Source of the DNA: an uncultured Bacteroidota bacterium
GTDB lineage: Bacteria; Bacteroidota; Bacteroidia; Bacteroidales; P3
Assembly: GCA_902774395.1 (NCBI GenBank)
Contig: CACYIK010000011.1
Coordinates: 1 to 64,000 of the forward strand
Length of the DNA stretch: 64,000 nucleotides
Direction of reading: 5' to 3'
Position 1 is the stretch's first letter. The number at the start of each line of letters is the position of its first letter. The notes under the pieces were generated by a model. The model ran no database searches, was not told the origin of the DNA, and saw nothing but the letters and a program-made list of their open reading frames with translations. The translations under genes and the position numbers were made by a program. This document shows positions 25,154-33,617 of this stretch, in pieces.

Positions 25154-25213
25154 AATGCGCTGCTTTTCCAAATTGCAAAGATACGAAAAAATCGTCACAT
25201 GGAGAAGATTTAT

Positions 25214-25244
25214 TTTGCCAGTTCGCAAATTATGTGTATCTTTG
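25214..25244 (+). promoter_or_regulatory. strong promoter of the candidate ncRNA
   Basis: TTTG (25214-25217), 19 bp, TATCTTTG (25237-25244): perfect Bacteroidota consensus. There is no gene directly downstream; the predicted start of transcription is near 25250. Confidence 0.8.
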
Positions 25245-25251
25245 CACTCGA

Positions 25252-25441
25252 TTTCACAATGAAATCGAACGAAGCGTTATATCTTCGTCTTGCGAATGGG
25301 AACCTAGGAAACTTCCATTAATGTCAGCAAGAGGGTATAATGGTTCGCGTGTATTAGCGTGGACCGTTTTCACATCTACTGACAAGGTTATTCCTAGGAC
25401 CTCCATTCGAAGAAGTGGTATACGGTACCACGCTTCTTTTG
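25252..25441 (+). ncRNA. candidate structured non-coding RNA (rod-like, about 190 nt)
   Basis: Flanked by a consensus promoter and an intrinsic terminator, with no convincing reading frame (only 20 codons from 25260). Long-range complementary blocks nest correctly into one rod: CGAATGG (25293-25299) with CCATTCG (25403-25409), CCTAGGAA (25303-25310) with TTCCTAGG (25391-25398), TGTCAG (25322-25327) with CTGACA (25379-25384), separated by internal loops. Two small hairpins lie at the 5' end (ATTTCA/TGAAAT; ACGAAG/CTTCGT). Size and shape recall 6S RNA and the Bacteroidales-1 RNA described from comparative genomics; identity is not established. A small stable RNA is more likely than an mRNA leader because a terminator closes it. 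Confidence 0.65.
25410..25441 (+). terminator. terminator of the candidate ncRNA
   Basis: Hairpin AAGAAG-TGGTA, loop TACGG, TACCA-CG-CTTCTT, then a T run ending at 25440. Two-base bulge in the right arm. Confidence 0.7.
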
Positions 25442-25518
25442 TAATATCTGCTTAACTTTGGTATTGGGTTAAGCAAGTAAAACTGACCAGCCGACAGTAT
25501 AACAAGGCTATGTAAAAT

Positions 25519-26058
25519 ATGAAAAGATTATCGGTAAATGTAATTATGGTACTCATTATGAGTTTGTTATTTACCAGTTGTTTTTCCCTCTATGACGGTT
25601 ATTCAGGAGGAACAGTGAAATGCAAGATTAATATTACATCCAACCATCCTAAAGAAAAAATGGATGCGATTTCTTTTTCTGCCTATGGTAGTGCTTATAG
25701 TAACTCTTTTGTTTCGGGTTTTTATGTGAATAATAAAAGTGACCAAAGAGTATTCATTGAATGGGAAAATGCAAGATGTAACTTTGGGAAAGTTGTTTTT
25801 AGTGACGACAGAAGAATAACAATGAATAATCCCAAGGCAGATGAGGCTGTATCAGCCCACTCATTATCAATTAGTAGGGATTTTACATCGATGAACAATA
25901 TTGGGGATGATGATGTTTATCCATTATACAATGTAAAAGATTTAAAGAATGGGAAAACGAAATCTGTATTTCTGATTATTCCAATAAGATATACAGATGG
26001 TTCGGTAGAAGAATATCGTTTAACTTTAACGTATTCTTGGGAAGAAAAACAGCAATAG
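25519..26058 (+). CDS. hypothetical lipoprotein
   Basis: 179 residues. Lipoprotein signal MKRLSVNVIMVLIMSLLFTSC (lipobox LFTSC), followed by a single beta-rich domain (ISFSAYGSAYSNSF, YVNNKSDQRVFIEWENARC, VFLIIPIRYTDGSVEEYRLTL) similar in style to uncharacterised Bacteroidales lipoproteins. AT-rich compared with neighbours, so probably acquired. A TAACTTTG box at 25453-25460 may drive it. Terminator at 26088-26117. Confidence 0.75.
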   Translation: MKRLSVNVIMVLIMSLLFTSCFSLYDGYSGGTVKCKINITSNHPKEKMDAISFSAYGSAYSNSFVSGFYVNNKSDQRVFIEWENARCNFGKVVFSDDRRITMNNPKADEAVSAHSLSISRDFTSMNNIGDDDVYPLYNVKDLKNGKTKSVFLIIPIRYTDGSVEEYRLTLTYSWEEKQQ

Positions 26059-26087
26059 ACAAAATAGATAAAAATACAATACATATT

Positions 26088-26117
26088 AAAACTGCGCACA
26101 TATGTGCGCAGTTTTTT
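26088..26117 (+). terminator. intrinsic terminator
   Basis: Perfect 22-bp palindrome ACTGCGCACA-TA-TGTGCGCAGT (26091-26112) with A and T runs on the two sides; can serve the lipoprotein gene and the convergent asnS. Confidence 0.9.
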
Positions 26118-26146
26118 GTAATTATTGCACAATGGAGTGTGCGGTT

Positions 26147-27550
26147 TTAGAACTCGGCGGTCTTGGGGGTGCGGGGGAAGGGGATGACGTCGCGGATGTT
26201 GGCCATGCCGGTGACGAAGAGCATCAGGCGCTCGAAGCCCAGGCCGAAGCCGGCGTGGGGGCAGCTGCCGTAGCGGCGCGTGTCGAGGTACCACCACATG
26301 TCTTTCATCGGGATGTTCAGCTCCTCGATGCGGGTCATCAGCTTGTCGTAGCTCTCCTCACGGACCGAGCCACCGATAATCTCGCCAATCTGCGGGAAGA
26401 GCACGTCGGTGCCCTGCACGGTCTTGCCGTCGTCATTCTGCTTCATATAGAAGGCCTTGATCTCCTTCGGGTAGTCAATCATGATGACGGGTTTCTTGAA
26501 GTGTTTCTCCACGAGGTAGCGCTCGTGCTCGGAGGCCAGGTCGACACCCCAGCTGACGGGGAACTCGAATTTTTCGCCATTCTTGACGGCCTCTTCGAGA
26601 ATCTTGATACCCTCGGTGTAGGGCAGGCGGACGAAGTCGGTGTCGATGACGCTCTTCAGGCGCTCGATCAGACCGTTGTCGATCATCTTGTTGAGGAACT
26701 CGAGGTCATCCATGCAGTGGTCAAGGGCCCAGCGGACGCAGTATTTGATGAACTCCTCTTCGAGGGCGGTGAGGTCGTCGAGCTGGTAGAAGGCCATCTC
26801 GGGCTCAATCATCCAGAACTCTGCCAAGTGGCGCGGAGTGTTGCTGTTCTCGGCGCGGAAGGTGGGACCGAAGGTGTAAATTTTCCCTAATGAGGTGGCA
26901 CCCAGTTCGCCCTCAAGTTGTCCACTCACGGTCAATGCGGTGAACTTGCCGAAGAAGTCCTGCTCCCAGTCGATGCTGCCGTCCTCTTTGCGGGGCGGGT
27001 TCTCGGGATCGAGGGTGCTCACATGGAACATCTCGCCGGCACCTTCGCAGTCGCTGGCGGTGATGAGGGGCGTGTGGAAGTAGAAGAAGCCGCGCTCGTG
27101 GAAGAAGGTGTGGATGGCCATGGCCATGTTGTGGCGCAGGCGCATGACGGCGCCGAAGGTGTTGGTGCGCAGGCGCAGGTGGCCTATCTCGCGCAGGAAC
27201 TCCATGCTGTGGCCCTTCTTCTGGAGGGGGTAGGTGTTGGGGTCGGCCTCGCCGTAGACGATGATGCTTTCGGCCTGCACCTCGACGGCCTGGCCCGAGC
27301 CCTGGCTCTCGACGAGCTTGCCCTCCACGCCGATGCAGGCACCGGTGGTGATGTGCTTCAGCTCTTCTTCGAACTTGGCGGGGTCGGCGACGACCTGGAT
27401 GTTGTGGATGATAGAACCATCATTGACGGCCAGGAAGGCGACGTTCTTGTTGCCGCGCTTGGTGCGCACCCAACCTTTTACACAAATGGAGGTGCCGATG
27501 AGGGTCGACACATCCTCTTTCAAAAGATACTTGATCTCGTAGCGTTTCAT
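26147..27550 (-). CDS. asnS: asparaginyl-tRNA synthetase
   Basis: 467 residues. Class IIb synthetase: N-terminal OB-fold anticodon-binding domain ([24 protein letters not shown]), catalytic core with motif 2 ([25 protein letters not shown]) and motif 3 ([29 protein letters not shown]). The asparagine-type ending distinguishes it from AspRS. Charges tRNA-Asn with asparagine. Full length. Followed on the minus strand 25 bp upstream by manC. Confidence 0.96.
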   Translation of the reverse strand: MKRYEIKYLLKEDVSTLIGTSICVKGWVRTKRGNKNVAFLAVNDGSIIHNIQVVADPAKFEEELKHITTGACIGVEGKLVESQGSGQAVEVQAESIIVYGEADPNTYPLQKKGHSMEFLREIGHLRLRTNTFGAVMRLRHNMAMAIHTFFHERGFFYFHTPLITASDCEGAGEMFHVSTLDPENPPRKEDGSIDWEQDFFGKFTALTVSGQLEGELGATSLGKIYTFGPTFRAENSNTPRHLAEFWMIEPEMAFYQLDDLTALEEEFIKYCVRWALDHCMDDLEFLNKMIDNGLIERLKSVIDTDFVRLPYTEGIKILEEAVKNGEKFEFPVSWGVDLASEHERYLVEKHFKKPVIMIDYPKEIKAFYMKQNDDGKTVQGTDVLFPQIGEIIGGSVREESYDKLMTRIEELNIPMKDMWWYLDTRRYGSCPHAGFGLGFERLMLFVTGMANIRDVIPFPRTPKTAEF

Positions 27551-27575
27551 TATGATTATATTTTTGTTTGTATTC

Positions 27576-28724
27576 TTAATCGTTGTGAATGCCCAGCAGG
27601 AGGAAGTCCGCGTCGTTGGCGAACTTGAAAATCTTGTCTTCGTTCTTGCGGCGGCATACCATGATGGTGTCGTCGCTGGCGGCGATGATATATCCGTCGA
27701 GTCCGTCGAGCACGATGGTCTTGTTGCCCGGCACTGCCACCACGCAGTTGCGTGTGTCGTAGGCCAGCACTTCGCCGTTCACGATGGCGTTGCCGAACTT
27801 GTCGTGACTGAAGACGCCATAGAGAGAGTCCCAGGTCTCCACATCGCTCCATCCGAAGTTGGCGGCCATGACATGCACGTTGGCGGCCTTCTCCATGATG
27901 CCGTGGTCTACCGAGATGGCCTCGCATTGCGAGTAGATCTCCTCGAGCGTGGAATGGCTGGTGTTGAGAGTCAGGTTCAGGAAGCTGTCGGCGATGGCGG
28001 GGAGGAAATCTTGGTAGGCTTGTTGCAGCACCGACAGGCGCCACACCAGCAGACCGGTGTTCCAGAAGAACTCGCCGCTGGCGATCATCTGGCGTGCCAT
28101 CTCCAGAGGAGGCTTCTCGGTGAAGGTGACGACTTCGTAAAGATTTTTGTCGTCTAATTCATTTGTCCTTTCACTCCTTTTCTCTCCTTTTTCACTCCCT
28201 TTCACTCCTAGAGGAGCCGAAGGCTCGCGGAACTGGATATATCCGTAGCTGGTGTCGGGGCGTACGGGCTGAGCGCCGAAGGTGATGATCCAGTCGTGCT
28301 GCTGCACGGCGTCGAGGGCTTGGGTGAGGTTGTTCACGAAGCGGTCGAGGCCGAAGACGGCGTGGTCGGCGGGCGACACGATGATCGTGGCGTCGGGGTC
28401 CATCTGTGCGATGATGGCGGCGGCATAAGCGATGCAGGGGGCTGTGTTGCGACGCAGGGGCTCGCCGAGGACCTGCCACGGCATCAGGTTGGGCACCTGT
28501 TCGCGCACGCGGTCGGCATACTGCTCGCCGGTCACCACGATGATGTGGTCGCGCTGGCAGAGCTTCTCGAAGCGGTCGAAGGTCATCTGCAGCAGCGAGC
28601 GGCCGGTACCCATGGCGTCGACGAACTGCTTGGGGCAGTTCACGCTGCTCACAGGCCAGAACCGGCTCCCGAGGCCGCCAGCCATGATGATGCACCAAGT
28701 GTGAGTTGATATGTTGATATCCAT
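27576..28724 (-). CDS. manC: mannose-1-phosphate guanylyltransferase
   Basis: 382 residues. Makes GDP-mannose for surface polysaccharides. Nucleotidyltransferase signature [24 protein letters not shown], then [73 protein letters not shown] and [13 protein letters not shown]; no C-terminal isomerase domain, so monofunctional type. Residues around [20 protein letters not shown], inserted between the substrate loop and VVTFTEKP, come from a GGAGTGA repeat tract (28160-28209). That insert shares 23 consecutive bases with the intergenic tract at 20894-20916. Confidence 0.93.
   Translation of the reverse strand: MDINISTHTWCIIMAGGLGSRFWPVSSVNCPKQFVDAMGTGRSLLQMTFDRFEKLCQRDHIIVVTGEQYADRVREQVPNLMPWQVLGEPLRRNTAPCIAYAAAIIAQMDPDATIIVSPADHAVFGLDRFVNNLTQALDAVQQHDWIITFGAQPVRPDTSYGYIQFREPSAPLGVKGSEKGEKRSERTNELDDKNLYEVVTFTEKPPLEMARQMIASGEFFWNTGLLVWRLSVLQQAYQDFLPAIADSFLNLTLNTSHSTLEEIYSQCEAISVDHGIMEKAANVHVMAANFGWSDVETWDSLYGVFSHDKFGNAIVNGEVLAYDTRNCVVAVPGNKTIVLDGLDGYIIAASDDTIMVCRRKNEDKIFKFANDADFLLLGIHND
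28160..28209. repeat. GGAGTGA repeat tract inside manC
   Basis: About four imperfect copies of a 10-11 bp CTTTCACTCC-type unit, read in frame within manC. A stretch of 23 bases is identical to 20894-20916 between the TrmH and ECF genes. Confidence 0.85.
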
Positions 28725-28734
28725 TCTTTTTCTT

Positions 28735-28796
28735 CTTTTTGAGGAGTGATAGGGGAGTGAAGGAGGAGTGACGGGGGAGTGAGAGGGACAATAGTT
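28735..28796. repeat. GGAGTGA repeat tract 3' of four-helix-bundle gene
   Basis: Units GGAGTGATAGGGGAGTGAAGG and GGAGTGACGGGGGAGTGAGAGG followed by GACAATAG. Opposite orientation to the tract at 29205-29262, so the two form inverted flanks of the gene 28797-29180. Confidence 0.8.
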
Positions 28797-29180
28797 TTAT
28801 GCTGGGTCGTTTTTCATTGCATTATTATTAACAATTCCTTCACAGTATGCGTTGAGGAATTTGCTTGCCATCAGAATTGACATTCTCATCTGCTCGAATT
28901 CGTTTTCGTCAATATAGTTGAGGTCTTTGGCAAGGATATGATAGTCGCGACATTCTTCAAGACTGCCTTGGGCAATATTGAGAAAACGTAGCTTATCTGA
29001 TTTGCTTAACTTTCTATAGCCTTCTGCAATATTGGCCTCAATGGAAACTGCGGCACGTCTCAGTTGGGACGTTAGGCCAAAGCGTTCGTCATCTGGGAAA
29101 TGCTTGGAAATCCTGTATACCAGCAGGACGAACTCATGAGCCTTCTGCCATGCAATCACCCTTTGAAAACCATATTCCAT
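28797..29180 (-). CDS. four helix bundle protein (23S rRNA intervening-sequence protein type)
   Basis: 127 residues. Characteristic pattern VIAWQKAHEFVLLVYRIS, FPDDERFGLTSQLRRAAVSIEANIAEGYRKLSKSDKLRFLNIAQGSLEECRDYHILAKDL. Family members are encoded within spirochete 23S rRNA intervening sequences or stand alone near sugar-nucleotide and polysaccharide genes, as here next to manC. Function unknown. AT-richer than its neighbours and bracketed on both sides by GGAGTGA repeat tracts (28735-28796 and 29205-29262), which suggests it was inserted as a unit. Confidence 0.88.
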   Translation of the reverse strand: MEYGFQRVIAWQKAHEFVLLVYRISKHFPDDERFGLTSQLRRAAVSIEANIAEGYRKLSKSDKLRFLNIAQGSLEECRDYHILAKDLNYIDENEFEQMRMSILMASKFLNAYCEGIVNNNAMKNDPA

Positions 29181-29204
29181 ATTGTTGTTTTTGTTAGTTA
29201 TATT

Positions 29205-29262
29205 GTATTGTCCCCTTCACTTCTCTCTCACTCCTCCTTCACTTCCCCTTCACTCCATTAAT
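29205..29262. repeat. GGAGTGA repeat tract 5' of four-helix-bundle gene
   Basis: ATTGTCCCCTTCACTTC followed by further TCACTCC-type units, reaching the thyA stop codon. Inverted with respect to 28735-28796. Confidence 0.8.
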
Positions 29263-30056
29263 CAAACACTCACTTCGCCTTTGATGTGCGGGTGGGGGTC
29301 GTAGTTCTCGAGGGTGAAATCTTCGTACTCGAAGTCGAAGATGCTCTTGCGTTCGGGGTTGATGCGCATGGTGGGCAGCGGACGCGGCTCGCGCGCGAGC
29401 TGCAGGCGCACCTGGTCAAGGTGGTTCTTGTAGATATGTGCGTCGCCGAAGGTGTGGACGAAGTCGCCGGGCTCCAGACCGCAGACCTGCGCCATCATCA
29501 TGGTGAGGAGGGCGTAGGAGGCGATGTTGAACGGCACGCCGAGGAAGATGTCGGCGGAACGCTGGTAAAGCTGGCAGCTGAGCTTGCCGTCGCTAACGTA
29601 GAACTGGAAGAGGCAGTGGCAGGGAGGCAGCGCCATCTCCTCGATCTCGGCGGGATTCCAGGCCGTCACCATCAGGCGGCGGCTGTAGGGGTTCGTCTTT
29701 ATCTGCTCCACCACGTTGGCAATCTGGTCTATCGTGCCGCCTTTGCCGTCGGGCCACGAGCGCCACTGCGAGCCGTAGACGGGACCCAGGTCGCCGTTCT
29801 CGTCGGCCCACTCGTCCCAGATGCTCACCTTATGGTCGTGCAGGTATTGTATATTGGTCTCGCCGCGCAGGAACCACAGCAGTTCGTAGATGATGGAGCG
29901 CAGGTGCAACTTCTTGGTGGTCAGCAGGGGGAATCCCTTCTGGAGGTCGAAGCGCATCTGATAGCCGAACACACCCACAGTGCCTGTACCCGTGCGGTCC
30001 AGACGCTCGGTGCCGTGGTCCAGCACATGTTGCAATAGGTCTAGATATTGTTTCAT
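29262..30056 (-). CDS. thyA: thymidylate synthase
   Basis: 264 residues from ATG at 30056, the same length as E. coli ThyA. Methylates dUMP to dTMP with methylene-tetrahydrofolate. Active-site region [14 protein letters not shown] (catalytic Cys), [57 protein letters not shown]. The open frame upstream to 30272 is low-complexity repeat and is not included. Confidence 0.96.
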   Translation of the reverse strand: MKQYLDLLQHVLDHGTERLDRTGTGTVGVFGYQMRFDLQKGFPLLTTKKLHLRSIIYELLWFLRGETNIQYLHDHKVSIWDEWADENGDLGPVYGSQWRSWPDGKGGTIDQIANVVEQIKTNPYSRRLMVTAWNPAEIEEMALPPCHCLFQFYVSDGKLSCQLYQRSADIFLGVPFNIASYALLTMMMAQVCGLEPGDFVHTFGDAHIYKNHLDQVRLQLAREPRPLPTMRINPERKSIFDFEYEDFTLENYDPHPHIKGEVSV

Positions 30057-30389
30057 ACTATCCCTATGTAACGCTGTTTTGTTTTTTTTGTTGTACAATA
30101 ATAAAAAAATATATCCCAAGTAGCCCTTTTGTTCGTTTGTTGTTCGCTTGTTGTCCGCTTGTTGTCCGCTTGTTGTCCGCTTTTTAATCGAACAACAAAC
30201 GAACAACAATTGAACATCAATTGCGTAAATGATAAGGTTGGCGGGAGGAAAAATGTAACAAAAACTTAACAATTTGGTCGGGGGATTCTTTGTACTTTTG
30301 CAGCAGGTTCTTAAATTGAAAATTGAGAATTGAAAATTGAAAATTAGCGCGTTAGCACATTAACGCAATCACAAATTAACACATATTAT
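30057..30389. repeat. thyA-nptA intergenic region with two repeat tracts
   Basis: Between divergent thyA and the Na/Pi transporter. 30123-30215 holds GTTTGTTGTTCGCTTGTTG units (about 10 bp) and a partly inverse block of GAACAACAA units, which can pair into a hairpin. 30312-30388 holds ATTGAAA heptamers followed by TTAGCACATTAACGC-type units reaching the ATG at 30390. A -7-like TACTTTTG at 30293-30300 points toward the transporter. No gene. Confidence 0.7.
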
Positions 30390-32093
30390 ATGGAAATTGT
30401 ACTGGTTTGTTTGAAGTTGGCGGGAGCCTTGGCGGTGTTCTTGTTCGCCATGAAGCTCATGAGTGAGGGTCTGCAGAAGTATGCGGGCTCGAAGCTGCGC
30501 CACATCCTGACCAAAATTACCGGCAAGCCGCTGAGCGGCATCCTCGCCGGTACGGGCGTGACGGCCATCATTCAGAGCTCCACGGCTACCACCGTGATGA
30601 CGGTGGGCTTCGCCGGCGCGGGTCTGCTGACCCTCGGCGGTGCCATTGCCGTGGTGATGGGTGCCAATATCGGCACCACGGTCACCGCCTGGATCATCAC
30701 CCTCTTCGGCCTTGGCGGCGGCGAGAGCGCCGACAAGGTGCCCCTGATGCCGATGATTATCGCCGCCATCAGCCTTTTCTTTATCTTCTCGAAGAAGAAC
30801 AAGATGCAGTACCTCGGCCAGACCATCGTGGGCCTGGCACTGCTCATCCTCGGCCTCGGCCTGATGGGCGACTCGGTGCCGCCGCTGGACGAGAACGTGG
30901 CCCACAGCATCGCCTCGCTGGGACAGTGGGGCTACTGGTCTGTGCTGCTCTTCATCGTGGTGGGTGCCATCCTCTGCATCATCCTGCAGACTTCGTCGGC
31001 CATGACGGCCGTCATCCTGCTGATGGCCAGCCAGGGATGGATTGACTTCCCCACCTCGATGGCTTTGGTCATCGGTCAGAACCTCGGCACCACGCTGACG
31101 GCGCAGGTGGTGGCCATGACCACCGGCACCACCGGCAAGCGCACCGCCCGTGCCCACCTGGTGTTCAACGTCGCCGGCGCCATCATCTTCCTTATCCCCT
31201 TCTATCCTATCTGCAACGGCGTGATGGCTATCAGCGAGAAGCTCGACGTGCTGCTTCCCCATATACCGCTCATCCCGCTGGCTATCACCGTCTTCCATAC
31301 CCTCTTCAATGTCGTCACCACCATCATCCTGGCCTTCTTCATCCCGCAGATTGTGAAGATTGTCACCTGGATGGTGCCCGACAAGAAAGAGGAGGGCGAG
31401 GAGGAGTTCCGCCTCACCTATCTCACGCCCAACCTGCTCTCCACCGCCGAGCTCAACCTGCAGAGCGCCAAGAGCGAAATCGAAGAGTTTTCCAAGCGCG
31501 TGCTCCGTATGTATACCTTCTTGCCCGGTTTGAGGACCGCCAAGGAGGACGAGGAGTTCGATGCCATCATGTCGCGCATTGCCAAGTATGAGGAGATTAC
31601 CGACCGCATGGAGATGGAGATCAGCCGCTTCCTCACCAAGGTGGGGTCTGGCGACATCTCGGAACACGGTTCCGAGCGTATCAGCACCATGCTGCGCATC
31701 ATCGACAACCTTGAGTCCATCGGCGACGTCATCTATCAGATAGCGATGACACGCCAGAGCAAGCGTGAGGACGCCGTGCACTTCGACGCCGGCCTCAATG
31801 CCAATCTCGAGGAGATGCGTGGACTGGTGCAGAAGGCCCTCGACGTGATGGACCGCAACCTGCACGACTACGACCATGTGGACCTCGACGCCGCCTACGC
31901 TGCCGAGCATGCCATCAACGCCTGCCGCGACCGTCTGCGCAAGCAGCACCTCGACGCCCTCAAGCTAGGAGTCTACGACTACGCCATCGGCAACGCCTAC
32001 TCCTCGCTCTACGCCCTCTACGAGAAACTGGGTGACTATGTCATCAACGTCTCCGAGGCCATCGACGGTTCGAGGAAACACAGCGAAGATTAA
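30390..32093 (+). CDS. Na/Pi cotransporter family protein
   Basis: 567 residues. Two inverted Na/Pi repeats with the QSS-type signatures AIIQSSTATTVMTVGFAGAGLL and ILQTSSAMTAVILLM, each followed by GANIGTT or GQNLGTT, among about eight membrane helices (first helix LAGALAVFLFAMKLMSEGL). The C-terminal 200 residues (from about 350) form a cytoplasmic PhoU-like helical domain (ISTMLRIIDNLESIGDVIYQIA). Likely sodium-dependent phosphate transport or phosphate-stress related. The leader is a repeat tract with possible expression effects. Terminator overlaps the stop codon. Confidence 0.9.
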   Translation: MEIVLVCLKLAGALAVFLFAMKLMSEGLQKYAGSKLRHILTKITGKPLSGILAGTGVTAIIQSSTATTVMTVGFAGAGLLTLGGAIAVVMGANIGTTVTAWIITLFGLGGGESADKVPLMPMIIAAISLFFIFSKKNKMQYLGQTIVGLALLILGLGLMGDSVPPLDENVAHSIASLGQWGYWSVLLFIVVGAILCIILQTSSAMTAVILLMASQGWIDFPTSMALVIGQNLGTTLTAQVVAMTTGTTGKRTARAHLVFNVAGAIIFLIPFYPICNGVMAISEKLDVLLPHIPLIPLAITVFHTLFNVVTTIILAFFIPQIVKIVTWMVPDKKEEGEEEFRLTYLTPNLLSTAELNLQSAKSEIEEFSKRVLRMYTFLPGLRTAKEDEEFDAIMSRIAKYEEITDRMEMEISRFLTKVGSGDISEHGSERISTMLRIIDNLESIGDVIYQIAMTRQSKREDAVHFDAGLNANLEEMRGLVQKALDVMDRNLHDYDHVDLDAAYAAEHAINACRDRLRKQHLDALKLGVYDYAIGNAYSSLYALYEKLGDYVINVSEAIDGSRKHSED

Positions 32094-32130
32094 AAAAGAA
32101 GAAGCGGCTGTCGGCCGCTTCTTCTTTTTT
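32092..32130. terminator. bidirectional terminator between transporter and alcohol dehydrogenase
   Basis: 17-bp perfect stem (AAAAAAGAAGAAGCGGC and complement) with loop TGTCG; T runs on both strands. Stop codons of the two convergent genes abut it. Confidence 0.9.
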
Positions 32131-33325
32131 ATTTCATGCACATCCTGTAGATCTCAATCACATCTTCTTTCGTCAATGGGCGGAAGCCCGGGAGTTTCCC
32201 TTTGAAGGGGAGGACGGATTTGTAGGCCATGGAGTCGAAGTGGGTCTCGTCGACGATGCCCACCTCGGGCAGCGTACGCTGGAGGCCGAGGGTGTCGAAG
32301 AGGAAATGGGCGAGGGCGTCGATGGCGCGAATCGCTATCTCCTTCTGCGGCATGGTGGGTTCGATGCCGAAGACGTTGATACCGAACTGAGCAATCTTAT
32401 TGATGATAGCGCCAGCACACTCTCCACTCATGCAATATTCCAGCCAGCGGGGCGAGAGGATGGCCAGGCCATGGCCGTGGGTGATGTCGTAGACCGCCGA
32501 GAGTTCGTGCTCCATGGGGTGGCAGCTCCAAGCCTGTGGCTTGTCGCAGCCCACGAGGCCGTTGATGGCCCACGAGGAGGCCCACATGAGGTTGGCACGG
32601 GCCTCGTAGTTCTCCGGCTCCCGCATGGCGATGGGGGCGTAGCGGATGACGGTGCGCATCATGCCCTCGATGAAGGTGTCGATGAGGAACATGCTCTGGT
32701 CGGTGGTGAAGTAGACCTCCATGAGGTGGGAGAAGATGTCGGCCGAGCCGCAAGCCGTTTGGTAGGGGCTGACGGTATAGGTCAGCGTGGGGTCGAGGAA
32801 GGAGACCTTAGGGAACAGCAGGGGACTGAGTCGGCCGCGCTTGTCGTTGGTCTCGGGGTTGGAGATGACGCCGCCGCTGTCCATCTCCGAGCCTGTGGCC
32901 GAGAGGGTCAGCACGCTGACGATGGGCAGGGCTTTCTCTACGGGCGACCGCTTGTCGTAGTCGAAGAAGTCCCAGGCGTCGTGCTCCACACAGGCGGAGG
33001 CAGCGATCCACTTGGTGCAGTCGATGGTGGAGCCGCCGCCCACGGCCAGCAGCACGTCAATCTTATGTTCTTTGCACAGGCGTGCGCCCTCGCGCACGGA
33101 GCTGATGCGGGGATTGGGCTCGATGCCGGACAGTTCGAAGAGTTCCATGCCCGCATCCTTTACCGCCGCAACGACGCGGTCGTAGAGGCCGATGCGCTTG
33201 ATGGAGCCGCCGCCATAGGTCAGCAGCACGCGTTTGCCGAATTGGCTCAACTCCTTGCCGAGAAGGGCCAGCTTGTCATGCCCGAAATGGATTCTTACGG
33301 GGTTTTGAAAGGTGAATTCTTGCAT
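32129..33325 (-). CDS. iron-containing alcohol dehydrogenase (YqhD/butanol dehydrogenase type)
   Basis: 398 residues. NAD(P)-binding part with LAVGGGSTIDCTKW and SATGSEMD, iron/zinc site residues in GSADIFSHLMEVYF and SCHPMEHELSAVYDITHGHGLAIL (Asp and three His). Reduces aldehydes to alcohols with NAD(P)H; YqhD-like enzymes favour NADPH and short or reactive aldehydes. Complete. Upstream region contains GGTTATAGG repeat tracts (33336-33430) and a TATCTTTG box at 33446-33439 on the minus strand. Confidence 0.92.
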   Translation of the reverse strand: MQEFTFQNPVRIHFGHDKLALLGKELSQFGKRVLLTYGGGSIKRIGLYDRVVAAVKDAGMELFELSGIEPNPRISSVREGARLCKEHKIDVLLAVGGGSTIDCTKWIAASACVEHDAWDFFDYDKRSPVEKALPIVSVLTLSATGSEMDSGGVISNPETNDKRGRLSPLLFPKVSFLDPTLTYTVSPYQTACGSADIFSHLMEVYFTTDQSMFLIDTFIEGMMRTVIRYAPIAMREPENYEARANLMWASSWAINGLVGCDKPQAWSCHPMEHELSAVYDITHGHGLAILSPRWLEYCMSGECAGAIINKIAQFGINVFGIEPTMPQKEIAIRAIDALAHFLFDTLGLQRTLPEVGIVDETHFDSMAYKSVLPFKGKLPGFRPLTKEDVIEIYRMCMK

Positions 33326-33335
33326 CTTTTTAAAG

Positions 33336-33430
33336 GTTATGGGTTATAGGTTATTGGTTATGGAAGGCTGCCGTGACACGTTACTGCGCAAGTGTCTTTA
33401 ACCCATAACCTCTAACCTCTAACCATAGGT
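33336..33430. repeat. GGTTATAG-type repeat tract, two inverse blocks
   Basis: GGGTTATAGGTTATTGGTTATGG (33337-33362) and the inverse CATAACCTCTAACCTCTAACC (33402-33425) flank 40 unremarkable bases; the two can pair as a long imperfect hairpin in the leader of the alcohol dehydrogenase gene. Confidence 0.7.
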
Positions 33431-33617
33431 TCATGGTGCAAAGATACAAAGTTTTTTTGACATGTGAGGGAGAAACGTTTTCGTATCATGTTTTCAACCG
33501 AGCAAACGATTGACAGATAAAGGACGCACCCACATGGGTTCATCCTTGTTGATAACTCTTCTCCACGGTTACCGTTTTTCTGTCTATTTTTGCATGACAA
33601 AAATAAAAACACGGATT

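Noticed and set aside
25260..25322. 20-codon leader peptide inside the ncRNA candidate
   Set aside because: No regulatory codon run, and the paired blocks that define the RNA overlap its end; treated as chance.
30369..31949. 526-codon open frame opposite the Na/Pi transporter
   Set aside because: His/Gly/Glu-rich shadow translation with no domain; the transporter reads in the other direction.
33500..33617. Upstream extension of nrdJ to 33510 and possible cobalamin riboswitch
   Set aside because: The extension overlaps a promoter-like box and is not conserved in type; no cobalamin-riboswitch core could be recognised in 33430-33617.
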